A stretch of 29,155 nt of DNA, taken from assembly GCA_001179505.1 (NCBI GenBank), contig CDMY01000699.1, positions 1-29,155 on the forward strand, given 5' to 3'. The translations under genes and the position numbers were made by a program. Positions 11,228-21,900 of the stretch are shown here, piece by piece. Source of the DNA: Vitrella brassicaformis. Its lineage: Eukaryota; Sar; Vitrellaceae. The notes under the pieces were generated by a model that ran no database searches, was not told the origin of the DNA, and saw only the letters and a list, made by a program, of their open reading frames with translations. Position 1 is the first letter of the stretch; every line of letters begins with the position of its first letter.

Positions 11228-12433
11228 ATGCACCAGAGGCCCAAGACTGTGCTGAAGGGGTCAAACCTGGCGAAATTCAGGTAGATCACTGCGTGGGGAC
11301 GCATGTGCCTTGTGGAGCACGCCATTGCCATTTTTCAGGACGCTTGAGTGCAAGCACGGCGCCTCATGTCCCTTCGGTCGGGGCTGTGTGTTCTCGGTAG
11401 GCGACGAGTGGTGAGGGAGGGGAGACGCACAATGGTTGTTGAGCTGGGCAGTGAGGGTCGGATCTGACCCCTCGTCTGTGTATGGTGTGTGTTGTCTGTC
11501 TGTCGGGTGCAGCACAACCATGAGGAGGGGTTAGACGTGCGCAGACGACCATACAGGACGAATGTGGACGAGACGCCCATCAGGCTCGAGTATGGCCCTG
11601 AGCGCTGTGCCTACATCGATGACCCCGAAAGGTGCCCTCGGGGGCCTCACTGCCCATTCGCACACTCCGTTGGTACGTGAAGTGCACAACACCTCAGAAC
11701 AGCAGAGGCAGCCACGAGCCATCGATGCACCGCATATATATGTTTGTACTCATGATGTGTCAGAGGAGCTACGTTTCCACCCGCTGACGTACAAGACCAT
11801 CGTCTGCGAGGCTTATCAGGCGGGCGCCTGCCGGGACCCATACTGCCCCGAGTGAGCGAGTCACCCTAGACAAAACACCCACTGTGTCCTCAAATATGCA
11901 ACACCTTCCTTGTTGTCTCTACCTAATCTCATTGCTGCAGCATCCACAACCCGAGTGAGCGTCGCCATGTCGCGGTGGGGCGTGAGTACCTGATGCCGTC
12001 CCGCCGCGTCACGCTCAACCAGCCCCCCGCACCAGCCGTCGTAGTCCAGCAGAACCCTCTGCTGACCGGTCGCCGCGTGGCCCTCAACCAACCCGCACCC
12101 ATGCCCGCGGTCATGCATCCCAGCGACGACCAGCAGCAGGAGCCACAGGAGCAGCCCGAGCAGCAGGGCCATCAGGAGGAAGACCAACAGGAGCTGCCCG
12201 AGGGCCAGATGCGCGGCGAGGACAAGCGCCAGCAGACCCACGACCAGACAGAGCAGGAGCAGAGCATGGTCAGGGGGAGACCGAAGAGGACGAGGAGGGC
12301 GACAAGGAAGAGGAGGATATCGCTGAAGTCCACTCGCCGAATCCGTTCAACGAGCTCCTCGCCAGGACCTTGCTCGCTCTGGGACGCATGCTCACACGTG
12401 CTGGGATGGGCGCCTCGGGGGGCAAGTGAGTGA
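11228..12433 (+). CDS. Triple CCCH zinc-finger protein with Gln/Glu-rich tail
   Basis: Exons: 11228-11280, 11339-11396, 11513-11672, 11764-11851, 11941-12433 (852 nt, 283 aa). Fingers: C22-x5-C28-x5-C34-x3-H38, with the final His in the next exon; C69-x8-C78-x5-C84-x3-H88 (CPRGPHCPFAH); and C105-x7-C113-x4-C118-x3-H122. The linker HSVEELRFHPLTYKTIVC is the hallmark of plant-type tandem and Unkempt-like CCCH proteins, which bind mRNA and control its decay or translation; targets are unknown. A Gln/Glu-rich segment follows. The last 50 codons are suspect. In the open frame they give an Arg-rich tail, while the +1 frame gives a smooth acidic tail (ETEEDEEGDKEEED) that ends at a TGA at 12427-12429. 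One extra G in the GGGGG run near 12272-12276 would join that frame to the upstream part. Confidence 0.83.
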
Positions 12434-13214
12434 ACCCCGACCACAGACAGACAGACAGACAGACAGACAGGAGAGAGAGGGAGGGAGGGAGGGAGGGCAG
12501 CAACGGGGGGCGACCAGATGCATGTTTCTGTGGGGGGTTGTGCGACTCTTGTGTGAGTGTGGCGTGTGGGTTGGGTTGGGTTGGGGTATGCCGACTGAGG
12601 GATGGTCGTGGCTACTTTCTTTCTTTTCGTGTGCACGTGTGCAACCTAGTCAATGGTTTTTCCATTCATGCACTTCGTCTGCACACTTTTGCATGTGTGT
12701 GTGTGCGTGTGTACGTATAAGTTCCATCCAGATCGTCTGCTCGCCTAAAGCCAACAAGGGAGGCGACCAAGTGTCTGTCCGGTGACTCCGGTGCGTACCA
12801 AGTGCACATGGGGTACAAAGAACGTTGGGTTGACTTTTGCTTTCCCGTTCGCATTTCGAGGAGGCCTTTTTTTGAGGCTTTTCCATGATGGTCATGAGTT
12901 GTCGTAATCAGCTGGACGTGCGCCGAGGAGATGTCTCGTACTCGCTGCCTCGCTGCCTGCCATTTCTTCCTTCCTACGTATCGGGGCGTTTTGTCCAGTG
13001 GGTACTCTGGCTGCTCGTCTCGTTGCCGCGTGCGTGACGCTTGAGGGACTACTGCATCCAGTGTTGCTACCCGTGTATGTGCGTGGTGTGTGCATGGGTC
13101 GGGTTCTTGTCCTGTGAGCCCCGTGCAAACGCGTCGAGACGGCGACACACACAGTCAGTGCTGTTTCAAAGGATGGTGCCCGCACTCGGACTGGGCGGGA
13201 GTGGGCCGCTGGAT

Positions 13215-13325
13215 GGGTGGGTGGGTGGGTGGGTGTTAACGATGGAATTGTTTCTGTGTAAGCGAGACGGGAGAGGTGTTCATCACCGCCCAGTGAGTGC
13301 ATCGCAGCCACCCACCCACCCACCC
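13215..13325. repeat. Inverted (GGGT)n / (ACCC)n pair
   Basis: The plus strand carries five GGGT units at 13215-13235 and the exact complementary pattern at 13308-13325, with 72 bp between. The arms could pair as an 18-bp stem, or each could form a G-quadruplex on opposite strands. Confidence 0.7.
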
Positions 13326-13490
13326 AGTCACCCTGATGTGCATGTGTGCGTCGTGTGTGTGGTGCATATGGGGCGGGAGCATTCATTCTCCGCTTTGTAC
13401 GTATTTATCCGTTGACGCTCTTTCTGTTGCATGTCCATGTGTGTGTTTGGTATGCATGTGGGCGTGCACGTATGTATGTGTGGCAGGCAC

Positions 13491-13529
<39 letters not shown>
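13491..13529. repeat. Compound GT/GA microsatellite
   Basis: Ten GT dinucleotides are followed directly by a run of GA dinucleotides. The tract is intergenic and no function is evident. Confidence 0.9.
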
Positions 13530-13893
13530 CCTGCCTGCGCGTTCCCTCTCTCCCTGCCCGTTGCGTGTTCATGTCCTCTTTACGCAGGACGACACGACTG
13601 GTGCCAAGTCAATTGATTCATCTGAGAAGGCAATGCCATGGATGTTTGACGGGGTGCCAACCGTGCGAAGGCGATGAACAACGCGAACGAAATTCAATTC
13701 GCGCCGTACACTACAAATCCAGATCCGCACCTACACTGTACTGCATACAGACTTTTCTGATTTGTACGGGAAGACAGCCCCTTAGGGGCTTCCAAATACT
13801 CAGCAACACTGCAGTGCAATACTATACTGGGTCTGGGGCCCCCGCGATCGGCACCCGCTCCACCGATATTTGGGGGTCTCCTTTGTCTGCGTC

Positions 13894-16349
13894 ATGAGGG
13901 GTTTTTCTGAGCTCCTATGCCTCATCGGATGCCTTACTATCCTTCGAGTGCAAGCAAGCACAGAGTGCACGGCGGCTTGCAAAGAGGCAGTGCCGTACGC
14001 AAAGGAAATGGACAAGGACGGAAATGGGCTGCTGTGCTGGGAGGAGGTGCAGGACTATCTGCAACGTAAGTCCCGAATGGTGCAGCTTTGGCCTTTACTG
14101 TCGCTTTCCTTTATTGTCGCTCCCTTATTGCGCAGCCGCCGAGGACTTGGCGAAGACGGCCCACGTCCAGGAACTCATTCGCCAAGTGGAAGTCATGCTC
14201 AAGGAGACCGCCACGGCCGCCACAGTGGAGCAAGCCGACATCTTGATCAAGAAGTACGCGCAAAGTGTCGCCGTGCGAGCAGAGAGACACACTAATTGAA
14301 CGCTGCCTTAACTTCAGACCCAGTGCAAAGAATCTGACGGAGGAGGCTGAGAAGGTGCTTGACGCTCCAGAGATCATGGAATTGGTGGATTCCGCATCCG
14401 CTGTCTTGAAGAGACAGTCAGCGACCAATTTGACAGTCGAAGTACGCAAGTACCTCCACGGTGAAAGCACGGGCCAAGACGTCGAGAACAGCTATGACAT
14501 TCTCATGGCGGAGGAAGCGGGCAAAAACCTTTCGTCCGCCTTCGAAGCCCTGATCGACAGCGAGACGGTCGACAACTTTGTGAAAATTGCCGAGGACATC
14601 ATCGAGAACCCTTCGGCTGAGCTCGAGAACGCGACGCAGAGCCTGGAAAGCAAGGCTGACAAAGTCACGTATGCGAACTCGACGGATGCTGTCGGTGACG
14701 GCTGGGAACACGTCGTCAAAGAGGAGAAGAAACTGCGCACCGGCATCTACAAGGAAATAGAGGACCTCGGAAATGATCTAGATAACGAGACTGCGGTCAG
14801 AGACGGTGTTCTGGTGGCAGACGAGCTTCTGACGAGGGAGAACATCAACGACCTGATCGATCATGCCAAGGGGCACCTGCGCGACAGCAGACTCAAGGAC
14901 AATATCCTGCAGAATTACTATGGTACGCGGTCCGGACATGATCCTGCGGTATCCTGCGGATGACATGATCCTCCCTCTGTTCCTCGTCCTGCAGAGGACT
15001 TGAAGAAAGACGCTGCGAATGCGCGCCTCCAAGACAGCAAGCCTGTGGGTGACTACGCCAAAATCTATTACGACGACATCAAAAACAAGTATAGTCTGGT
15101 GTCGGGGTGCCTTCTTGTGAGCGACGCAATCAAGGGCCTTGGGTAGGCGGCGGATGAATCCGATTTGGCTCCGACTACCTTTCGTGTGATTGCAGCGCGA
15201 CCACCTCCGATTGCACGGACTGTCCCGACTTTCCTCTCTATTCCAAGGAGGGCACGAAGGTGCAGACACAGATACACAAATACAGCAGTCATTTGAGGGT
15301 CCGGGCTGATGATTGCAGCCAACGCCTCCTCCGCCTCGTGCGGACTGGGACGGGATACAGAAAGGATTTGACCAGGTAAGCAGGCTCAGATCTCTGTGTG
15401 TGCTTACCTAAAGTGCCATGTCTCTACTGCCATCCTGTATATTCTATCACAGTTTCGTGACCAGGGGGAGCACCTTCCCTCCGAGGCTGACGGGTGCAAG
15501 CAGGAGGCGGGAGTGCTCAAGTGCGAAGAGGCCACGGCACCAACCTTCGTCAAGCTGTCACCCAACTCTCCGGTGCAGAACGTGAAGGGTACCTCACAGC
15601 CGGATGAGATTATCGGGAGTACATCCGATAACGAGCTCGACGGAGGAGAGGGCACTGATATTCTCAGTCGGTGACAGACACAGGCACTCAGAGCCGTCGA
15701 TTAAGATATCATGCCTCTCTCTGTATGTGTTCCCTGTCCGCCGGCTGAGCAGATGGCGGCGGAGGCAATGATAAGCTTACCGGTATGTGATAGAGGAATG
15801 GCGGCGAGCGTCGCCTGTTACGTGTCTGTGGGCACGTGTACACTGTTCAGGAGGAGCAGGCAATGACCTGTTTGTGATGAGCGACCTGCCAGGCACATCC
15901 ACGGTCACTGAATTCACACAGCGCACCTGCGACCAATCACATATCCTGTCATGTGTTAATTAGGTCACCGACTTCACCCCTGGCACGGACCAGCTTGACC
16001 TCCGCGGCTTCCAGATCTCTGACCCTAATGACCTGGATTTCGCGGAAGGCAGTGTGATCATCAAGATAGACGAGGAGCACCAGATGGTCCTAGAGGGTGT
16101 CTCCCGTGATCAGCTGTCACTTGGTGACTACATGCTGGTGGCAGCGGACCCCACGGCCAGGTAGGCACACTTAGATGCAGATCGGCTCTCGCTTCTCTAA
16201 ACTGCCATGTGTCTGCTTAACCTGATCTCAGCACACAGGCACCTGAAGAATCGAAGGACAGTGGTGCACACGCACACCAGAGTGCTACAGAGGTGGCTGT
16301 GATCACAGCAGCCACCTGGCTGCTCGCAGCCCACTACATAGCTGCCTGA
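13894..16349 (+). CDS. Secreted EF-hand / RTX beta-roll protein with C-terminal hydrophobic tail
   Basis: Exons: 13894-14065, 14136-14253, 14318-14922, 14995-15088, 15196-15259, 15319-15375, 15453-15666, 15753-15782, 15851-15903, 15964-16160, 16232-16349 (1722 nt, 573 aa, phases consistent). A signal peptide (1-21) precedes an EF-hand loop, DKDGNGLLCWEE (40-51). Residues about 58-330 are charged and helical, unrecognised, and possibly repetitive. Residues 416-460 are five RTX nonapeptides of GGxGxDxLx type (GGEGTDILN, GGGGNDKLT, GGAGNDLFV). A serralysin-like cap follows (VTDFTPGTDQLDLRGF...). RTX rolls bind calcium and are typical of bacterial type I-secreted proteins; here the module is split by four introns, so it is nuclear-encoded. 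The last 20 residues are hydrophobic (TAATWLLAAHYIAA), suggesting a GPI-anchor signal or membrane tail. No toxin, protease or lipase catalytic motif is visible, so a surface or matrix calcium-binding role is more likely. Confidence 0.8.
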
Positions 16350-16557
16350 CACGATCTCATCTTTGGCCGTCTTCTCATGTGTCTGAGTCTTAAAGTGGGT
16401 GGGCCGTGTGACATTTTCAATTTAGCGATTAGTCATGGGCGTCCCTTGTGTATTATGTGTGTCTTTGTTCCGAACAATCCTGGGAACTGTTCGGGTGTGG
16501 GGGCCCGAACTGGGCACATGCCCCGAGTCCAGAAGTTTCCTCGTGTTCTGAACCAAA
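16350..16557. promoter_or_regulatory. Short intergenic region between two co-oriented genes
   Basis: These 208 bp separate the stop of the RTX-type gene from the ATG of the membrane-protein gene and must hold the 3' end of one and the promoter of the other. No specific element was recognised. Confidence 0.4.
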
Positions 16558-17638
16558 ATGGCCAATGCCACTCCCTCGCTCGGCGAGATTGGCACCTCGG
16601 CGCTTCGGCCGAAGCCCCACCAGGAAGACTTGACCGTCGCCGCAACAGGACGCGCCCTGAAGGGCTCGAATTCGCTGTATCAGAGCATGACGGCTATCCT
16701 GTTGCACATCCTTCTCATTGTCGTCGTGGAGACCGTCTTTTTCTTTGCCTACGTCAGCCGGCGAGAGACGGCAAGTTTTAATCGTGATTTGCACAGCACG
16801 GCGTTCGTCGCAGCAAGGACAATTGTGAAAGAGCTCAACCAAACAGCGACAGGTCAGCATCTGCTCTGGGCGGCCCAGTACGCCCTCACAGATGCTGCAC
16901 GGCGCCAGCAGATTGAACAGGTCAGGGAGGGAATCTGCATTGGGGGGAATCTGGATTTGCATGTCATTACTGCAGCAAGTCTTGCTAGGAATTGTCCGGC
17001 GCGATGGTTCAGGAAATGCCTCATCAGGCCTTTGGCAAGGGCTGTTCGAGAATTCAAACGAGACTTTGGAAGGCAAAGACCGCGTGGGCTCTTTCCTGAG
17101 AGAGTTCCTCCTGGACAAGCGAGAAAAGGGTACGTCTCGGTGAATGTCGATGGTGTGTTCTGTGTGGCTACTCTGTGCTGCTCCATCTATCTGCTTGTGA
17201 ACAGCAATCGCACATGGTCGTCGGCGCCTTGATGCCAATAGTCGGCTGCTTCATCAGGCCATCTGGTTTAACGTCATTTCGGCTCTCGTCGTTTTGTCCT
17301 GGACCTTCGGGACACCTCGCCTGTGGGCCAAAGCACGTCCCCAAGACCTCGACTGGGCTTCCATCTTGAGAGACAACACTCTGCTGCTGCTGCTGCTTTC
17401 CATCTTTGAGTTTGCCTTCTTCCTTCTGTTCGTGTCCCAGTACAAAGTCACGAGCAATGACGAAAGTGCTCACTTTCTCATGGAAACGATGCTCGTGTAC
17501 CTGGCGCAAAGTCCAGTAGCAGATCGGCCGACGGAGATCAGGATAAGGATCGGAGGAGGTGAGCGGGAAATACCACTGGGGAAAGCGATTGAGGCGGTGT
17601 ATGCACATCTGTCGAAAGGGAAGCACGACAGCAGTTGA
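16558..17638 (+). CDS. Three-pass membrane protein of unknown function
   Basis: Exons: 16558-16852, 16926-17129, 17205-17638 (933 nt, 310 aa, phases consistent). Predicted membrane segments are at about 45-65 (ILLHILLIVVVETVFFFAYV), 186-203 and 225-244. Segments 1 and 3 share a pattern: a Leu-rich stretch, E-x-x-FF, then VS followed by a basic residue and about 20 residues of helix (ETVFFFAYVSRRE versus FEFAFFLLFVSQYK). This suggests an internal duplication. The loop between segments 1 and 2 has several N-glycosylation-like sites (NQT, NAS, NET). I recognise no family. The E-x-x-FF motif at the end of a membrane helix recalls uncharacterised giant-virus membrane proteins, but that is from memory and weak. 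The first intron uses a GTCAGC donor and gives the smoothest join, though other acceptors are possible. Confidence 0.65.
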
Positions 17639-17845
17639 AGGACCGATCTCAGCTGCAACTCGGAGCAGCCTTTCATGGTCATGCATGCGTCCATTTGAAG
17701 ACCGACAGACGGAATAGGGCAAGTCGCCTTTTTTGTGCTTGTTCGCGCCATACAAAATAGCGCTTAACCACCACCAATAGCGCTTGCTCGATGCGTCTCA
17801 GACACCTATTCATGAGAAACACTCACGATTCATCAACTGACGCAC

Positions 17846-17903
17846 AACACACACACACACACACAGACACAGACACAGACACAGACACAGACACACACAG
17901 ACA
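17846..17903. repeat. AC / ACAGAC microsatellite
   Basis: About ten AC units pass into repeats of the hexamer ACAGAC. The tract is intergenic. Confidence 0.9.
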
Positions 17904-18550
17904 CGAGTAAGGCCTCACAACGTCACAAAGAGTTCACAGCAACGGAAGGCTGGAAATGGAAGGAATTGGACGAAATGAGGAGCCCGTGGCCAACCAGTAT
18001 CCTCCGCGGCCAAGCATTCTCCTCCAGAAGACAAGCAAACGTGCTGTATGGCTTGTGAGTGTCTGTCCAGCTTTCTGAGTGGAGGGCCAGCTTGCCGGCC
18101 GAAGCACCAGCTTTTCGCCCCACCACTTCAAGTTCTCATCGCTCAATACCCGAGGGGGACACTTCACCCCACGTCGAAAACACCATCGATTAAGAACGAA
18201 ACAAGATCTTATCTGCACATCCACGTGCAAGCATCAGTCCACACCGAGCAAGCACAAAACACAGCCATGCAAAGCCAACGAAAAACGCAAACAATTGCAC
18301 GCCACACAGTGGCACACACTGCAAACAAGCGTGAGACATCATGATGCATCACGATACACACGACACACACACTCACAACATCCAGACCCAGCCAGCCACC
18401 TCACAGCCCCCCTGCCATCTACACGCCACACAATACCTTCTACACACCGCCTCACCGTGAGACAACGCGATGGAAAACAGCTCCATATGTGTGCAGACTT
18501 TGTGCGCCGAGATCTGTGCATGGCCGAGCGTGAGCAGGCGAGGGCTCCCT

Positions 18551-18591
18551 CTCGCACTCGCAGCTAGCAAGCGCTTGCTCGCGAGTGCGAG
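18551..18591. repeat. Nested palindrome (11-bp arms around a 14-bp palindrome)
   Basis: CTCGCACTCGC at 18551-18561 pairs perfectly with GCGAGTGCGAG at 18581-18591. The sequence between contains the self-complementary AGCAAGCGCTTGCT (18566-18579). The whole could fold into one long hairpin. It lies about 360 bp upstream of the transporter start. It could be a regulatory site, a transcribed hairpin or a transposon remnant; there is no Pol III terminator-like T run after it. Confidence 0.75.
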
Positions 18592-18631
18592 CCGCCGGGC
18601 GATCCTGGCCCAGGTGGGGCTCGCCTTGATG

Positions 18632-18659
18632 GCGCGTCCACGTCAGCGTGTGGACGCGC
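18632..18659. repeat. Perfect 10-bp inverted repeat
   Basis: GCGCGTCCAC at 18632-18641 is the exact reverse complement of GTGGACGCGC at 18650-18659, with an 8-base loop. It is 40 bp after the larger palindrome at 18551-18591 and could be a dyad binding site or hairpin. Confidence 0.75.
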
Positions 18660-18947
18660 ATTGTAGTGTTGATGATGTTTTGGTTTTTCACGGTGATCTC
18701 ACGGTGATATGTCGCAAGGCGAGGTGAGAGTTACTCACCATCGCATTACCCGGCATTCGGCATTCGGCGTTCGGCATCCGCATCCCCGGGACCAGCAGGA
18801 GACGGCCAACCCGGGGAGCGGACGCGCAGCGATCGGGGATGCCCCTTGCCACCCCCGTAAAACAAGGCTCCTTTTGGTTTGGTTGAAGTAACGGAAAGCG
18901 ACCAGTCCTTTCCCTCCCTCCCCGCCCTTCTTGCAGCAGAACTACTT

Positions 18948-21900
18948 ATGGCGAGTGCTGCTTTCGAGAGTCAAGCTGCAGACCTTCCCGACTCTGAGGA
19001 GAATCACAATGGTGTGACGTCATCTGCCTCCACGGCTTCCACCCCGCCCAATCACGACCACACCGATGGGCCAGGGCCTCGTGTTGTGGATGCCCTCGTG
19101 GACCTTGACCACAAGGACCAGCAGCACCGCTTCCCCCCCTCCGCGCACCAGTGGAGGACACGACGCCGAGCCTACTCAGTAAGAAAGTGATTCTTGTGCT
19201 TGCAAACACTTGTCTGCCTGGTCTCATGCGTTTAGCTCACTGATGCCGATCGAGAGCGAATGGCCGAGGTCCGGGCTGCACAGTGGCAGCAGGCGTACAT
19301 GGAGGAAAACAAGCATCTCGCCCTACTACCTGCTTTCAACCGCCTGAGCACCATCGCCATGATGGTCGAGGCCAAGGAGGGCACCGGCAGACACCGCAAA
19401 CGGCCCAAATGGTCATCCAAAACCGAGTATATGCTCAGCTGCATTTCGTTGTCAGTGAAGAAGCCGACCAAAGAAGAACAAACAAGGCGAGAGAGGTGAC
19501 TGCAATGTGTCCCGTCCCATGTGTTTGTTGTGTATAGTGCTGTCGGTCTTGGCAATTTGTGGCGATTCCCGTACCTCTGTTATGAGGTATCGTTACGGAC
19601 TGCGAGCGGGATAAGGATCGCGTCTTTGTGATTCTGTCTGTCTGCGTGTATATTTGCCTTTTTTTGATGATCCCATCACAGAATGGCGGGGGTGCCTTCT
19701 TGGTGCCGTACTTCGTCGCGCTGCTGCTCCTGGGTATGCCCATGTTCCTGCTCGAGCTCGCGATGGGGCAGAAGCTACAGATGGGGCATGTCCGTGTAAG
19801 CTTTGCAAAGCATTGGATCGGTTCAAAGCTGACATCTGCTGCTTTCTGCAGGTGTGGCGAAGTGTCCACTCGAAGCTGAGTGGCCTGGGTGTGGCCTCTG
19901 CGATCCTTAGTGGCATCTGCGCGCTCTACTACAAGTGATTCATACACAACAAGGAATGCTGAAACGCACATGTCCCACATGGCGAATTATCGTGTCGTTT
20001 CAGCATCATAATCACTTGGGCGATTTACTTTTTTATCCACTCCTTTTCCCCCGTGCTGCCATGGACTGAAGGGGGCGTGGACGCAGCGGATTCTGCGAAA
20101 AAGTCAGAAGAACGGGTCCACGACCAAAGAGGAAGCGCCGTCAGTGCACATGTCGTTTGATAGGTTCTGGCTAGAGGAGGCACTTCGACAAGCACCAGAC
20201 ATGAATGGAGGAGGTGGCTGGGGCATCTCTCCGCTGATGATTGCATGCCTCACAATCGCGTGGCTGATGGTTTACTTCTGCATATTCCGCGGCATCAGCA
20301 GCACAGGCAAGGTGGTCTACTTCACTGCCCTCTTTCCCTACGTTGTCTTGGCCATCCTCTTCGTGAGGGGCGTCACACTGCCTGGGGCCGTGGAAGGGAT
20401 CAAGTAAGGAAGGAAGGGCCCAACAAAGCAAATACACAAGACAAACGCGCCAAACATTTGTACTAATGCGACGGCTTCAGGTACTACCTGAAACCCGATC
20501 TCACCCGTCTGGCGAACTTTCGTGTGTGGAGTATAGCCGGCAGTCAGATCTTCTTTTCCATCGGTATCTCGTGGGGGTCGCTGATCAACTTTGCGTCATT
20601 CAACAGTCAGGTGCGTCAGGTAGAGATATCGCGTCTCACTGGTGCGACCTGTTGGTTTGTTCTGTGTTCCAGAAAAATAACATCTTCATGGACACGTTGA
20701 TCGTCTGTATCGTCAATTGCGGCACATCGCTTTTTGCGGGGTTCGTCGTCTTTTCTGTGTTGGGATACATGGCCTTCAAGGTGACCAGGAAGACCGCAGC
20801 TGAGCACAGCTGCCATCACCTGCTGATTCGTGTATGGTAGACTGGGCTGCCGATTGACGAGGTGGCTCGTGCGGGCAGCGGCTTGGCGTTCGTGGTGTAC
20901 CCCGCTGGCCTGGGCACCATGAACCACGCCTTCGTCTTCTCCATCCTCTTCTTCCTGATGTAGGTGATTATCTGCAGACGACACGCAAGGCTGTCCTGAT
21001 TTCCTCTCATGTGTGTGCAGGTTAATCTGCTTGGTGAGGATATGATACCAGCTTGACGTTGAAAAATATTGCACTGAGAAGTATTGCATTTGCACCAAGG
21101 GCTTGGGTTCTGAGTTCTGTATGGTGGAGGTGGTGATGACCAGCATCGTCGAAGCCAGCCTCTTTCAGGTGGATGAAGGCCTCATTTGACAGCACGCAAC
21201 AAGTAGATGAGATCCTTGCACACCACTTTCTTCAATCAGGGAATCAAGAAATGGAAAGTGGCTGCGGCGATATGCGCCGTCATGTGGGCCGTCGGTTTGC
21301 TCCTGATAAGCCCTGTTGGGAAGTATTGGGTCGACCTGCTGGATGACTTTACTGGCGCATTTGCCTTGTTTGTCGTCGCATTGGTCGAGGTGCTGGCGGT
21401 CGTGCACATCTACAAACTGGGTCGATTCAGCGAGGACGTAGCCGAAATGACAGGTGAGCTCACATCCATGGGACATCGACGCAGCCACATCAACCCATTC
21501 CTCTGTCGTGTGTCCGTTGAGTGCAGGCATGCGCATAAGCAAGGCCATGAGGTTGGTCTACCGTTACGTCACTCCTATCGGCATAGCCATCCTCCTCCTT
21601 TCCTCGGTGATGGTGTTTGCCGTGGAGAGACGCAGCAACTTTCAACACTCACGGCAGCCTTCGGTGGGCAAAGGCTGCGTCGGCACCTGTGGCGCCGACG
21701 CAAACCCGCCACGCGGCGTGTGTGAGACGCGCAATATGTTCTGTCGGTGCAAGCGCGGGTGGGGCGGCGCCGACTGCACGACGAAGATCGACACGCGAGT
21801 GTATTCCTGCCCAGAGGACTGTAATGGACAGGGCGTGTGCGACGAGACCACTCAGCAATGTACGTGCTTTGCTGAGTTCGAGGGCGAATCGTGCAGAGGA

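Larger units (their letters stand above)
12434..13893. other. Gene-free gap with repeats and G-rich hairpin arms
   Basis: No gene supported. Contents: ACAG repeats (12443-12470) running into GAGG repeats (to 12498), a (GGGT)5 tract (13215-13235) and its exact complement (13308-13325), GT repeats (13491-13510) joined to GA repeats (13511-13529), and a short near-palindrome GCCCCTTAGGGGC near 13778-13790. The last 300 bases must contain the promoter and 5' UTR of the RTX-type gene starting at 13894. Confidence 0.6.
17639..18947. other. Gene-free gap upstream of the SLC6 gene
   Basis: No gene supported on either strand. It contains an AC then ACAGAC microsatellite (17846-17903), an A/C-rich segment (18170-18450), two strong palindromes (18551-18591 and 18632-18659), and a cluster of imperfect CGGCATT/CGGCGTT repeats at 18748-18782. 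The right end must include the promoter and 5' UTR of the transporter gene. A TTGCAG at 18931-18936 could be an acceptor of a noncoding first exon. Confidence 0.6.

Noticed and set aside
12443-12498. Regular CAGA/GAGG repeats as a CRISPR array
   Set aside because: No spacers; they are simple microsatellites in eukaryotic intergenic DNA.
13894-16349. RTX protein as a toxin, protease or lipase
   Set aside because: Only the calcium-binding beta-roll part is present; no catalytic HExxH, GxSxG or pore-forming segment is visible in the reconstructed protein.
16453-17238. 261-codon minus-strand open frame
   Set aside because: Antisense to the membrane-protein gene, whose plus-strand exons have clear hydrophobic helices and matching splice phases.
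18551-18659. Hairpins as a tRNA or small RNA gene
   Set aside because: No cloverleaf, no A/B boxes and no terminator T run were recognised, so they are listed only as repeats.
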